The notes beneath the pieces were generated by a model. The model worked only from the letters and a program-made list of their open reading frames with translations. It searched no databases and was not told the DNA's origin. Position numbers and translations under genes: made by a program. Source: Tannerellaceae bacterium (lineage in GTDB: Bacteria > Bacteroidota > Bacteroidia > Bacteroidales > Tannerellaceae). From it: 9,651 nt of DNA. The stretch spans positions 1-9,651 of the forward strand of contig JAITHO010000136.1 in NCBI GenBank assembly GCA_031279915.1, written 5' to 3'. Below, in pieces: positions 1 through 6,367 of this stretch (the stretch's first letter is position 1; each line of letters opens with the position of its first letter).

Positions 1-1095
1 GATTTCAAATCCGTCATCGACGACTTCGGACTGACCCTCTTCCGCAACGGCGAACCAGGCGAATGCGACGTACCCGGCAAAGCCGACAAGCTTCCGAACT
101 ACTATTACCTCTTCACCCCGATCGCAAACGGCGACGACGAGTTTGTTTTCGCATTCACTCACGGCGGACTGAACACCAGTCAGGGCGAAGAACTAATGCG
201 CGACTTTGCCGGACGAAGCCACGAAGGATCGCAGTGCTGGGTTTCGCCAAGGTTTGAAATAGCCGACCGATATCAGTCGCTCTCCACCGGAGACTTTTGC
301 GAGCCATTAGTGCCTATGAACCCCAATTCGGTTGGCAAAGATGTGGCATACAGCTCTCCCAACTCAGCCCTCAATCCGCAGAGCTATGTAGACAGGGATT
401 ATCGAATGAAATCTACCATTCAGTGGGATTATGAAACCAGTAAGGGATCCACGTCACGCGCTTTCTCCGGTTGGTTCCCCTTCGTTTATCAAACTTGGAA
501 TGCCACAATAACTGCATCCAACTGGAAGGATTTCCCCGGATTTACGGAGGAGAATGTAGGCCAGATTACTTATAATACAGACGGCACAAACTCCGGCTAC
601 GTGTTCCGCAAATTCGTTCGCGATACCGAAGGGCTTGGGCGCAGCGAAGGCAATTACAACTGGCCCGTAGTACGACTTGCCGACGTATATCTCATGTACG
701 CCGAAGCAATAAACGAGGTGAACGGAGGGCCCGATGCGAAAGCCATCGACTTGCTGAATAAGATACGTCATCGCGGCAATCTGCCGGCTCTCGGAGCCGA
801 TAAAACGTCCGGCAAAGAGGTCTTTTTCGAAGCTATAAACCAGGAACGGATAATCGAACTTGTTGCCGAAGGACATCGCGGCTTCGACCTTCGCCGCTGG
901 CGGATGATAGATAAAGTTTGGTGTCCGCCGTCCGATCCGAACGGCGTTTGGAGGCGTGATACGCATGCAGCAAACAGAGATCGCTATTTTCAGAATCAGA
1001 GCGAGCTCATTTATCAGCGCTGCTATATCTTCAGAATACCTCCGGGCGAGCGCGACAGGAATCCGAATCTCACGCAAAATACTCCATGGCTATAA
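1..1095 (+). CDS. SusD/RagB-family nutrient-binding outer-membrane protein, C-terminal part
   Basis: This is the last 364 residues of a SusD-like protein. The reading frame is open from base 1, so the gene starts outside the window, and the ATG at 196 is only an internal Met. SusD proteins are lipoproteins that sit on top of a SusC TonB-dependent porin and bind glycans or peptides for import. Family marks seen here: a segment like the RDpRl.aTi block (about residues 131-139, NPQSYVDRDYRMKSTI), the helical stretch WPVVRLADVYLMYAEAINE at about 221-239 followed by a KIRHRGNLP turn, and the classic ERIIELVAEGHRGFDLRRW near 282-300. The C-terminus carries the usual IP..E.D.NPNLTQN ending. Full-length members are roughly 500-650 residues, so 150-250 residues are probably missing. 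It is followed after 18 bp by a lipoprotein gene on the same strand, as in polysaccharide utilisation loci; susC should lie just upstream. Family assignment is firm; the ligand cannot be read from this. Confidence 0.95.
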   Translation, partial: DFKSVIDDFGLTLFRNGEPGECDVPGKADKLPNYYYLFTPIANGDDEFVFAFTHGGLNTSQGEELMRDFAGRSHEGSQCWVSPRFEIADRYQSLSTGDFCEPLVPMNPNSVGKDVAYSSPNSALNPQSYVDRDYRMKSTIQWDYETSKGSTSRAFSGWFPFVYQTWNATITASNWKDFPGFTEENVGQITYNTDGTNSGYVFRKFVRDTEGLGRSEGNYNWPVVRLADVYLMYAEAINEVNGGPDAKAIDLLNKIRHRGNLPALGADKTSGKEVFFEAINQERIIELVAEGHRGFDLRRWRMIDKVWCPPSDPNGVWRRDTHAANRDRYFQNQSELIYQRCYIFRIPPGERDRNPNLTQNTPWL

Positions 1096-1113
1096 CCCTC
1101 AAATTCGTAGATT

Positions 1114-1533
1114 ATGAACAAGAATATATTGAACGATAAAATAGCGAAGCTTTTGCTGCTATGCGCCGCCTTAATTTTCGCTATCGGATGCTACGATTAT
1201 CCTATCGACGAAGATGGATTAATGATTACAGAGCGCGCAGAATGTTACGTTAGTAATTTCGACCTTCTCGGAGCAGATTTCTATACCGTGCGCACTAAGG
1301 TTCCGGACATAGATACCCTTGCATGTACTATCAATATTGAGGTCAAATATGGAGTTGATATGAAGAATCTGTGGCCGCAATTTACTCTCGTAACCGATGC
1401 TAAGCTCGACCCTAAGATTACGGGATTCACTGATTTTTCTGACTTGGCAAATCCAAAGCAATATACCGTTGTTTCGGGCAACAGAAAGGTTCGCAAAACT
1501 TATACGGTTTACGTCAGTATCCAGAAACCATAA
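1114..1533 (+). CDS. Small surface lipoprotein, DUF5018-like
   Basis: A 139-residue protein with a type II signal peptide: basic start, hydrophobic stretch at about 11-25 and a lipobox-like AIG-C with Cys26. The residues right after the cysteine are acidic (YDYPIDEDG), which fits the Bacteroidota signal for export of lipoproteins to the cell surface. The rest is one beta-rich domain. Its pattern, an IDT..CTI.IEV start (about 66-76), a middle LWPQFTL segment, and an ending of QYTVVSGNRKVRKTYTVYV (about 116-134), resembles DUF5018-type Ig-like domains found in accessory lipoproteins of Sus-type loci. It lies between the susD-like gene (18 bp gap) and the next lipoprotein (15 bp gap), so it is probably in the same transcript. 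A likely role is glycan binding or scaffolding next to the SusCD complex, but this comes from position and family, not from any catalytic motif. The lipoprotein call is more certain than the DUF call. Confidence 0.8.
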   Translation: MNKNILNDKIAKLLLLCAALIFAIGCYDYPIDEDGLMITERAECYVSNFDLLGADFYTVRTKVPDIDTLACTINIEVKYGVDMKNLWPQFTLVTDAKLDPKITGFTDFSDLANPKQYTVVSGNRKVRKTYTVYVSIQKP

Positions 1534-1548
1534 TTTAAATATCAGAAA

Positions 1549-2559
1549 ATGAAACTGCATACATTTCTATATTCAACTTGCATGCTCGCCATGATATTGG
1601 CGCTTTCTTGCAGCGAGGCTGCCGACAATCCGGGGCCGGAAGGCTATGAGAACGGTTTGAAAAACGATTGTTTCAAGCGTAGCCTCGGCCCAAATGTTGT
1701 GGGCATCGACATGAATTTCGTTTACGCGATGGCCCTCCCCCGCCAGGCTGGAAAAATACTGTCGGCCAAGGTGGAGGCTTCAATCCCCGGAGCCGACGGG
1801 ACTTTCCTCGAACACCGATCGTTTTACACTGACGCCAGCGGGGCCGACATTCCTGTAATCGTAGCCAATCCATGCGTTACGACGGGAGCCAAGTCGGAAG
1901 TGACGTTCACCACCGACACCTGTGCTGCATCTTTGAGATACTTCTACAAAGTTCCCGCCGAAGCCAAAGGAAAGAGCATCGAGTTTAATTTCTCGGCAAC
2001 GGCTAGCAACGGCCAAACCGTCAACTACAAACTCGGGCCCTACACGGTTTCGAACGTCGACATGGCTCTCGATCTGTTGGCAACCGACGGCGATAAGTGT
2101 TACATTTCTGTCGCCGACCTGGCCGTTTACAATGCTACCGAAGCTGCCGCTAATTCGGCCAAGATAGATTTGGTGTATCTGTATCGCAGCAGCATCGCCT
2201 CCTTTGCACACGCTTTGGTGGCGCCCGCTGCCGATGCCGGCTATCTCCCCGGAATTAGCCTCCCCGCAGGAGTGTCGAACAACAGCCCCATACGGCGCGT
2301 GTATCAAGTGCGCGACAAGCATCTGGCACGGCTGCAATACGGGGTTTATGTGGATGATGCCGACTTTGTGGCTCTCGATTTTTCGGGTATGCCCAATTTT
2401 TCGCTCAACCTCATGAACGAATACGGCATCTTTGTTGAAACGCAAGACGGAAAATATAGGGCCTACCTATACATTAATGCCGTTAATCCCGGAACAAGCA
2501 ATTCGGGGATTCCGGCAAACAGTATGAAGATTAGCATCAAGCGATACACCGTTAAATAG
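1549..2559 (+). CDS. Predicted surface lipoprotein, DUF4466-like
   Basis: A 336-residue protein with a lipoprotein signal peptide (hydrophobic core about 6-19, LALS-C with Cys21, then SEAAD). The conserved-looking block just after the signal, NDCFKRSLGPNVVGIDMNF at about 39-57 continuing to VYAMALP, matches what I remember of the DUF4466 family, which is about 330 residues long and known from Bacteroidota. The remainder reads as beta-sandwich sequence: an alternating-hydrophobic first domain up to about residue 165 (ending KLGPYTVSNVDMALDL) and a second domain to the end, finishing SMKISIKRYTVK. I see no catalytic signature. The gene starts 15 bp after the DUF5018-like gene and is the last gene on this strand, so it probably ends the SusCD operon. 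A SusE/SusF-like role as a surface binding protein is inferred from position only. The ATG start is chosen because it gives a complete signal peptide. Confidence 0.78.
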   Translation: MKLHTFLYSTCMLAMILALSCSEAADNPGPEGYENGLKNDCFKRSLGPNVVGIDMNFVYAMALPRQAGKILSAKVEASIPGADGTFLEHRSFYTDASGADIPVIVANPCVTTGAKSEVTFTTDTCAASLRYFYKVPAEAKGKSIEFNFSATASNGQTVNYKLGPYTVSNVDMALDLLATDGDKCYISVADLAVYNATEAAANSAKIDLVYLYRSSIASFAHALVAPAADAGYLPGISLPAGVSNNSPIRRVYQVRDKHLARLQYGVYVDDADFVALDFSGMPNFSLNLMNEYGIFVETQDGKYRAYLYINAVNPGTSNSGIPANSMKISIKRYTVK

Positions 2560-2593
2560 GCAGGGGGGACGCCTCTCTCTCCGCTCGTGCCGA

Positions 2594-2629
2594 TTTGCAA
2601 GGGCTTTTGCAGGGGCTTTCGTAGGGGTC
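2594..2629. repeat. Three tandem degenerate 12-bp repeats
   Basis: Three adjacent 12-mers: tttgcaagggct, tttgcaggggct and ttcgtaggggtc. The first two differ at one base; the third differs from the second at four. The last unit runs straight into the palindrome at 2623-2646. The triplet lies 35 bp past the DUF4466-like stop codon and has no coding signal. Confidence 0.7.
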
Positions 2630-2646
2630 GAAAATTTTCGACCCCT
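2623..2646. repeat. 24-bp perfect palindrome (possible bidirectional hairpin)
   Basis: The half-site aggggtcgaaaa is followed immediately by its exact reverse complement ttttcgacccct. In RNA it could form a stem of 8-10 bp closed by an AT-rich loop. It is 64 bp after the stop codon of the last gene of the left operon and is the best candidate for ending or protecting that transcript. No T-run follows on either strand, so a standard intrinsic terminator is not supported. It could instead be a repeat-element end or a protein-binding site. Confidence 0.6.
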
Positions 2647-2700
2647 CTCTGCATAAAACCGTCCTATATAATCAGAGGGTGCGTCTAGTGGCACATCGCG

Positions 2701-2736
2701 ATTGCAATTGCAATTGTGTTTGCATTTGTGTTTGTA
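2701..2736. repeat. 6-bp-period microsatellite
   Basis: Six consecutive hexamers: attgca, attgca, attgtg, tttgca, tttgtg, tttgta (consensus WTTGYR). Read on the + strand in one frame it gives a Cys-X dipeptide run (CNCNCVCICVC), which I take as a by-product of the repeat and not as a protein. It joins directly to the palindrome that follows. Confidence 0.65.
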
Positions 2737-2761
2737 AAGACGCGATGCATCGCGTCTCTAC
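2734..2761. repeat. Interspersed-type palindrome, 28 bp with one mismatched pair
   Basis: The core agacgcgatgcatcgcgtct (2738-2757) is a perfect 20-bp palindrome, and the flanking gta/tac extends it to 28 bp with a single mismatched pair. Palindromes of this GTAGAGACGCGAT type are, as I recall, repeated widely in several bacterial genomes including cyanobacteria and some Bacteroidota. I therefore read it as one copy of a dispersed palindromic repeat, not a local operator. Copy number in this genome cannot be seen from here. Confidence 0.6.
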
Positions 2762-2842
2762 ATCATCAGGGCTTTATTTCTTAATCATCAAAGAAGTTGG
2801 TCAGCAATCCGCTGGCGGCAGTATAGATATATTATCGCAATG

Positions 2843-3272
2843 TCTCGACGGAAATCCGAGAGCGAAAAATATTTATATAACGTCTCGACGGAAATCCGAG
2901 AGCGAAAAATATTTATATGATGTCTCGACGGAAATCCGAGAGAAAAAAACATTTATATGATGTCTCGACGGAAATCCGAGAGCGAAAAAACATTTATATG
3001 ACGTCTCGACGGAAATCCGAGAGAAAAAAACATTTATATGATATCTCGACGGAAATCCGAGAGCGAAAAAACATTTATGTGATGTCTCGACGGAAATCCG
3101 AGAGCGAAAAAACATTTGTATGATGTCTCGACGGAAATCTGAGAGAAAAAAACATTTATATGACGGTTCGACGGAAATCCGAGAGCTAAAAATATTTATG
3201 TGACGGCTCGACGGAAATCCGAGAGCGAAAAATATTTATGTGACGGCTCGACGGAAATCTGAGAGAAAAAAG
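2843..3272. repeat. Tandem array of eleven 40/41-bp units
   Basis: Units start at 2843, 2883, 2923, 2963, 3004, 3044, 3085, 3126, 3166, 3206 and 3246 (the last partial). Each starts with tctcgacggaaatccgagag (or a close variant), then an A-run, then an AT-rich tail such as catttatatgatg. Three unit types occur: agcgaaaaatattt (units 1, 2, 9, 10), agaaaaaaacattt (3, 5, 8) and agcgaaaaaacattt (4, 6, 7). Types 40 and 41 bp long alternate across units 3-6, giving an 81-bp dimer. Each unit contains an inverted repeat TCTCG-n9-CGAGA. There are no unique spacers, so this is not CRISPR. Short open frames on both strands exist only because 81 is divisible by three. Function unknown; a VNTR-type intergenic repeat is the plain reading. 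Confidence 0.93.
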
Positions 3273-3352
3273 GTTTGAGCGTGCCCCGTGGTATGGTGAA
3301 TATCTCAAAAATTCTGGGCGCGACAGTCACATCGTTTGGGTATCTCCAAATG

Positions 3353-3394
3353 AAAAAAGTGACGAGCCACATCGCGGCGGAAGGGCGGCGTCAA
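3353..3394 (-). terminator. Possible intrinsic terminator downstream of the fold-III lyase gene
   Basis: Reading the - strand past the lyase stop codon, there is a GC-rich stretch that begins GACGCC and ends GGCTCGTC (3392 down to 3361), then AC and a run of six T (3358-3353). GACG/CGTC closes the stem, but the inner pairing is imperfect, so the hairpin is weak. It is at the right place to end the seven-gene - strand block, about 35 bp after the stop. The call rests mostly on GC-rich-then-T6 and position. Confidence 0.35.
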
Positions 3395-3426
3395 AAAAGG
3401 TTGGTATGGGGATGGAAACTCCGGCC

Positions 3427-4521
3427 TCAGCTGTTGCTCAAATCGCGGGCACGAGCGATGACTTTCCAGCTTTTTTCTATCATGCCGTTGCTGAGGATGT
3501 GCAGCTTTTCGTAGAGGGCTACGGTGGGGCAGATGTGCTCTGGGATGCCGAAAATGATGGCGCCTACGGGATACAGACGGCTGTTGGGCGTTTCGACAAC
3601 GAGGTGCTCCTCGCTGTGGGCGATGGGCTTGGCTTCGGGAACGGCTATGAGGTGAACGCGGGGCAATGGCTTCTCGGATGCAACGGATTTGTAGCCCAAA
3701 TCGATGCAGATATGCTTATCATCCACCACCGATACTACGCGGCTAAGCAGGAATGCGGCACAGCGAAAGGGGAGCTCCGGCATCAGCCTCCTATACCCCT
3801 CGTCCCAAAATACAAAGGTTCCGGGGCTACATTCGGTTTGCTCTCTTTGGATATGATTGGGGAAGGTGATGGTTCCGCCTGCTACCAATTTGATGTCCTC
3901 GTGCGGGGCTTTGATGGATTTTAGGGCGCCGTGGAGAAGGGCGAAGGATGCGTCGGCTTCTATGCGGCGAACCTCTGGGTCGGGATGATGGATATGCCCG
4001 TCGTAGCCATGCAGAGCAACCAGGCGAAGGCTATCGAGCGCGGCTATCTGCTCGGCCAGGGCCGACACTTTCTCCGGACGGGCGCCGGTGCGATTCATGC
4101 CGACGTTGACGTCGATGGCCAGGTCGAGCTTTAGCGAAAGGGCTTCGCTGGCGGAGGCAAGTTCGCCAACGGTGGCCGCGTTATCAACCAAACATGAGAA
4201 GCGGCTTTGGGGATATTGGCCGATCAGATGCAGGAGGCGGGCGATCTTGGGGCCTGTGGGTTGGTAGGCCAGCATTATGTCGGGCGCTCCGGCGAGAGCT
4301 AACATTTCGGCTTCGGCTATGGTGGCGCACTTAAATTTACGGATGCCTGCGCCGAGCATCATGGCTGCCACTTCCTGGGTTTTGTGCGTCTTTACGTGAG
4401 GGCGCAATCGTTCGACATCGCCCGACATAGCAACGGCTGCGCTAATGTTCTGCGCAACCGTTTCAATGTCGAGAATCAGAGCCGGACTGTCGATCGTATC
4501 GACGTTCTGTATCCTAATCAT
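3427..4521 (-). CDS. D-threonine aldolase / D-serine dehydratase family PLP enzyme
   Basis: A 364-residue fold-type III PLP enzyme (alanine racemase-like N-terminal barrel, D-serine-dehydratase-like C-terminal domain), a normal length for the family. RPHVKTHKT at 41-49 supplies the PLP-binding lysine, most likely Lys44. Further family marks are HGYDGHIHH (171-179), GGTITF (215-220), ECSPGTFVFWDEGY (230-243) and the metal site PEHICPT with His329 and Cys331. Members split D-threonine to glycine and acetaldehyde, or dehydrate D-serine or D-threonine to a keto acid plus ammonia. An H-x-C metal pair is, from memory, what eukaryotic D-serine dehydratase uses with zinc, while characterised D-threonine aldolases use H-x-D; this leans toward dehydratase. 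The neighbouring RidA-like gene points the same way, since dehydration releases an enamine. The ATG overlaps the upstream stop codon as ATGA (4518-4521), so translation is probably coupled. Family is firm, exact substrate is not. Confidence 0.92.
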   Translation of the reverse strand: MIRIQNVDTIDSPALILDIETVAQNISAAVAMSGDVERLRPHVKTHKTQEVAAMMLGAGIRKFKCATIAEAEMLALAGAPDIMLAYQPTGPKIARLLHLIGQYPQSRFSCLVDNAATVGELASASEALSLKLDLAIDVNVGMNRTGARPEKVSALAEQIAALDSLRLVALHGYDGHIHHPDPEVRRIEADASFALLHGALKSIKAPHEDIKLVAGGTITFPNHIQREQTECSPGTFVFWDEGYRRLMPELPFRCAAFLLSRVVSVVDDKHICIDLGYKSVASEKPLPRVHLIAVPEAKPIAHSEEHLVVETPNSRLYPVGAIIFGIPEHICPTVALYEKLHILSNGMIEKSWKVIARARDLSNS

Positions 4522-4988
4522 GACAGCTCGAAGAGGGCCTCTATCTCAACCGGAATATTGTCGGGAAGCGATCCGAATCCAACGGCGCTGCGTGTGCCTA
4601 CGCCATTGTCTGATCCCCACACAGCAGCAAAGAGCTCGCTGCAGCCATTTATCACATAAGGATGTTTCTCGAAGTCGACCGTGCAATTAACCATGCCCAG
4701 CACCTTTATCACGCGCTCAACGGCGGCAAGGCTGCCAAGATGGTTGATGATGGTTGCGAGCATGGTCAGTCCAACCTGTTGGGCTGCCGCTTTGCCTTCG
4801 TCCATGTTGAGATCTTTCCCGATCCGTCCCTTCATTAGCGTACCGTCGGGAAGTACAGGCCCATGCCCTGAAAGGTATAGATACTTTTTGTCGATTATAA
4901 GGCAAGGTTTATACACTCCGAGAGGCTTGGGAGCGGGAGGAAGAATAAGGCCGAGAGACTTGAGCCTCTCATCTGCATTTGTATTCAT
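4518..4988 (-). CDS. RidA/YjgF-family enamine-imine deaminase
   Basis: A 156-residue RidA (YjgF/YER057c/UK114) protein. RidA enzymes are small trimers that hydrolyse reactive enamines/imines such as 2-aminoacrylate, the intermediate released by serine/threonine dehydratases, to keto acids plus ammonia. Visible family features: LYLSGHGPVLPDGTL near 37-51, and the ending GTRSAVGFGSLPDNIPVEIE (131-150), in which Arg133 matches the active-site arginine and Glu148/Glu150 the conserved acidic residues. It is about 25 residues longer than E. coli RidA, mostly through the N-terminal MNTNADERLKSLGL segment and an insertion around 45-60, so it may belong to a different subfamily from housekeeping RidA. 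It lies 38 bp after the permease gene and overlaps the lyase by 4 bp. This pairing suggests it clears the enamine product of the lyase next door. Confidence 0.93.
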   Translation of the reverse strand: MNTNADERLKSLGLILPPAPKPLGVYKPCLIIDKKYLYLSGHGPVLPDGTLMKGRIGKDLNMDEGKAAAQQVGLTMLATIINHLGSLAAVERVIKVLGMVNCTVDFEKHPYVINGCSELFAAVWGSDNGVGTRSAVGFGSLPDNIPVEIEALFELS

Positions 4989-5026
4989 TTCTTATATGTT
5001 TTTTAAGTGATTAATTATTTGAGTTA

Positions 5027-6346
5027 TTAAAGTATGAGATTCAATATCATCACGCCGGCCAAACCGCTCAGGGATACTATTGTTTCCATCACCGACCACG
5101 ACCGGAATGTATCTTTCAGGCTCAATCCGAAGTATTCCTTAAACATCCAGAAGCCCGAATCGTTCACATGAGAGAAGAACAAACTGCCGGCGCCCAGCGA
5201 CAGTACCATCAATGCCGGCTCCACTCCCGTTTGCTGAACAAGCGGAAGTATCACGCCCGCCGCCGTCAGAGCCGCAACCGTGGCCGAGCCTACGCATACC
5301 CTTATCAGCGCCGCCATCAGCCAGCCTAATACCAGAGGATGAACAGGCAAAGTCTCAAGCATGAGAGCTAACTCTCCGCTCACGCCGCTCTCTTCCATCA
5401 CCTGCTTGAAGACGCCCGATCCGGCTATGATCAGCAGAATCATCGCGATATCCTTCACCGCATCTACGTAGATTGTCATAACCGACTTAATGCTCCGGCC
5501 CTGAGCTATGCCCAGAGTATAAGTGGCGATGACAAGGGCGATCAGCATCACCACCGGCGGAGCGCCAACGAACTTAACTACCGACAGAGCCTCCGCCCCC
5601 ATTTCCGGCATCAACATCGGCACAAGCGTTGCTGCTATGAGCAGAAAAACCGGCAAGGTGGCGCTCAGCAAACTGTTTAACTTTCCCGGCTTGCCGAAGG
5701 CGTCGGGCTCCGGAGCTGCTTCAAACAAGGTCACCGGCTTGCCCTTTATATTGCGCAAGGCGTTCGAAAAGACAGGTCCGGCAAGGATGATGGCCGGCAC
5801 AGCTATCAATAACCCAAGCATCAGCGTCACTCCCATGTTGGCTCCAAAGAGTGAAACCAAGGCGACTGGAGATGGATGCGGAGGAAGAAAGCCGTGAGTA
5901 ACCGATAACGCCGCCAGCATAGGCAAACCTATAAACACCGCAGGGAGGCGATAACGATTAACGATGGTGAAGATAATCGGCACCAGCAAAACGAAGCCTA
6001 TGCCATAAAACAGTGGAATCCCAACGATGAAGCCCGTTATCATCAAGCCCCAGCCTATTTTCTTGGTGCCGAATACCGCGGTCATCGCAGCAGCTATCTC
6101 GCCTGCCGCGCCGCTAACGGCCACGAGCTTGCCCAGCATCGCTCCGAACGTAATGATAAGCGTGAGATTCCCCAGAAGGCTACCGATGCCTGTTTCTATC
6201 GTCAACGGAATCCGTTCGAGAGGTATGCCGAGCGCAATGCCCGCACCCGCCGACACTATTATGAAGGCCAGAAATGCATCGACCTTGAACCAGGCAATCA
6301 GGGCAATCAATATCGCCAAACTGATAAGAACTATGAGGAACGACAT
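5027..6346 (-). CDS. GntP-family permease (gluconate / D-serine type)
   Basis: A 439-residue, very hydrophobic inner-membrane protein with about a dozen predicted membrane segments, the normal length for GntP-type H+ symporters. Family motifs are clear: HGFLPPHPSPVA at 151-162, the GSATVAALTAAGVILP block at 353-368, and SHVNDSGFWMFKEYFGL at 392-408. The family includes gluconate transporters and DsdX, the E. coli D-serine permease. Because the next two genes encode a RidA protein and a D-threonine/D-serine lyase, a D-amino acid is a better guess than gluconate, and no gluconate kinase is seen here. The ATG sits 21 bp after the coaE stop, with no terminator in the gap, so it may be read through from the housekeeping genes. 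A weak AAAGAG lies about 15 bp upstream of the start. Confidence 0.93.
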   Translation of the reverse strand: MSFLIVLISLAILIALIAWFKVDAFLAFIIVSAGAGIALGIPLERIPLTIETGIGSLLGNLTLIITFGAMLGKLVAVSGAAGEIAAAMTAVFGTKKIGWGLMITGFIVGIPLFYGIGFVLLVPIIFTIVNRYRLPAVFIGLPMLAALSVTHGFLPPHPSPVALVSLFGANMGVTLMLGLLIAVPAIILAGPVFSNALRNIKGKPVTLFEAAPEPDAFGKPGKLNSLLSATLPVFLLIAATLVPMLMPEMGAEALSVVKFVGAPPVVMLIALVIATYTLGIAQGRSIKSVMTIYVDAVKDIAMILLIIAGSGVFKQVMEESGVSGELALMLETLPVHPLVLGWLMAALIRVCVGSATVAALTAAGVILPLVQQTGVEPALMVLSLGAGSLFFSHVNDSGFWMFKEYFGLSLKDTFRSWSVMETIVSLSGLAGVMILNLIL

Positions 6347-6367
6347 CTACGGATACTCTTTATTATA

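Noticed and set aside
454..1077. 207-residue frame on the - strand
   Set aside because: Lies fully antisense to the SusD gene, whose family motifs are clear.
196..1095. ATG at 196 as the start of a complete gene
   Set aside because: The frame is open to base 1 and the upstream residues continue SusD-like sequence, so the gene is simply cut by the window.
1780..2445. 221-residue frame on the - strand
   Set aside because: Antisense to the DUF4466-like lipoprotein gene; no recognisable protein features.
2679..2960. Cysteine-rich small protein (CNCNCVCICVC)
   Set aside because: It is the translation of the hexamer microsatellite, a palindrome and the array; no ribosome site or plausible domain.
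2873..3123. Repeat-encoded peptides on both strands (about 68 and 80 residues)
   Set aside because: They arise because the 81-bp dimer is divisible by three; no start signal, no complexity, and frames break where two 41-bp units adjoin.
2843..3272. CRISPR array
   Set aside because: The whole 40/41-bp unit repeats with no unique spacers, and no cas genes are nearby.
3406..3924. 172-residue frame on the + strand
   Set aside because: Antisense to the fold-III lyase gene; composition fits a shadow frame.
5027..6346. Gluconate catabolism locus
   Set aside because: The permease family allows it, but no gluconate kinase or dehydratase is nearby, and the neighbours favour a D-amino acid.
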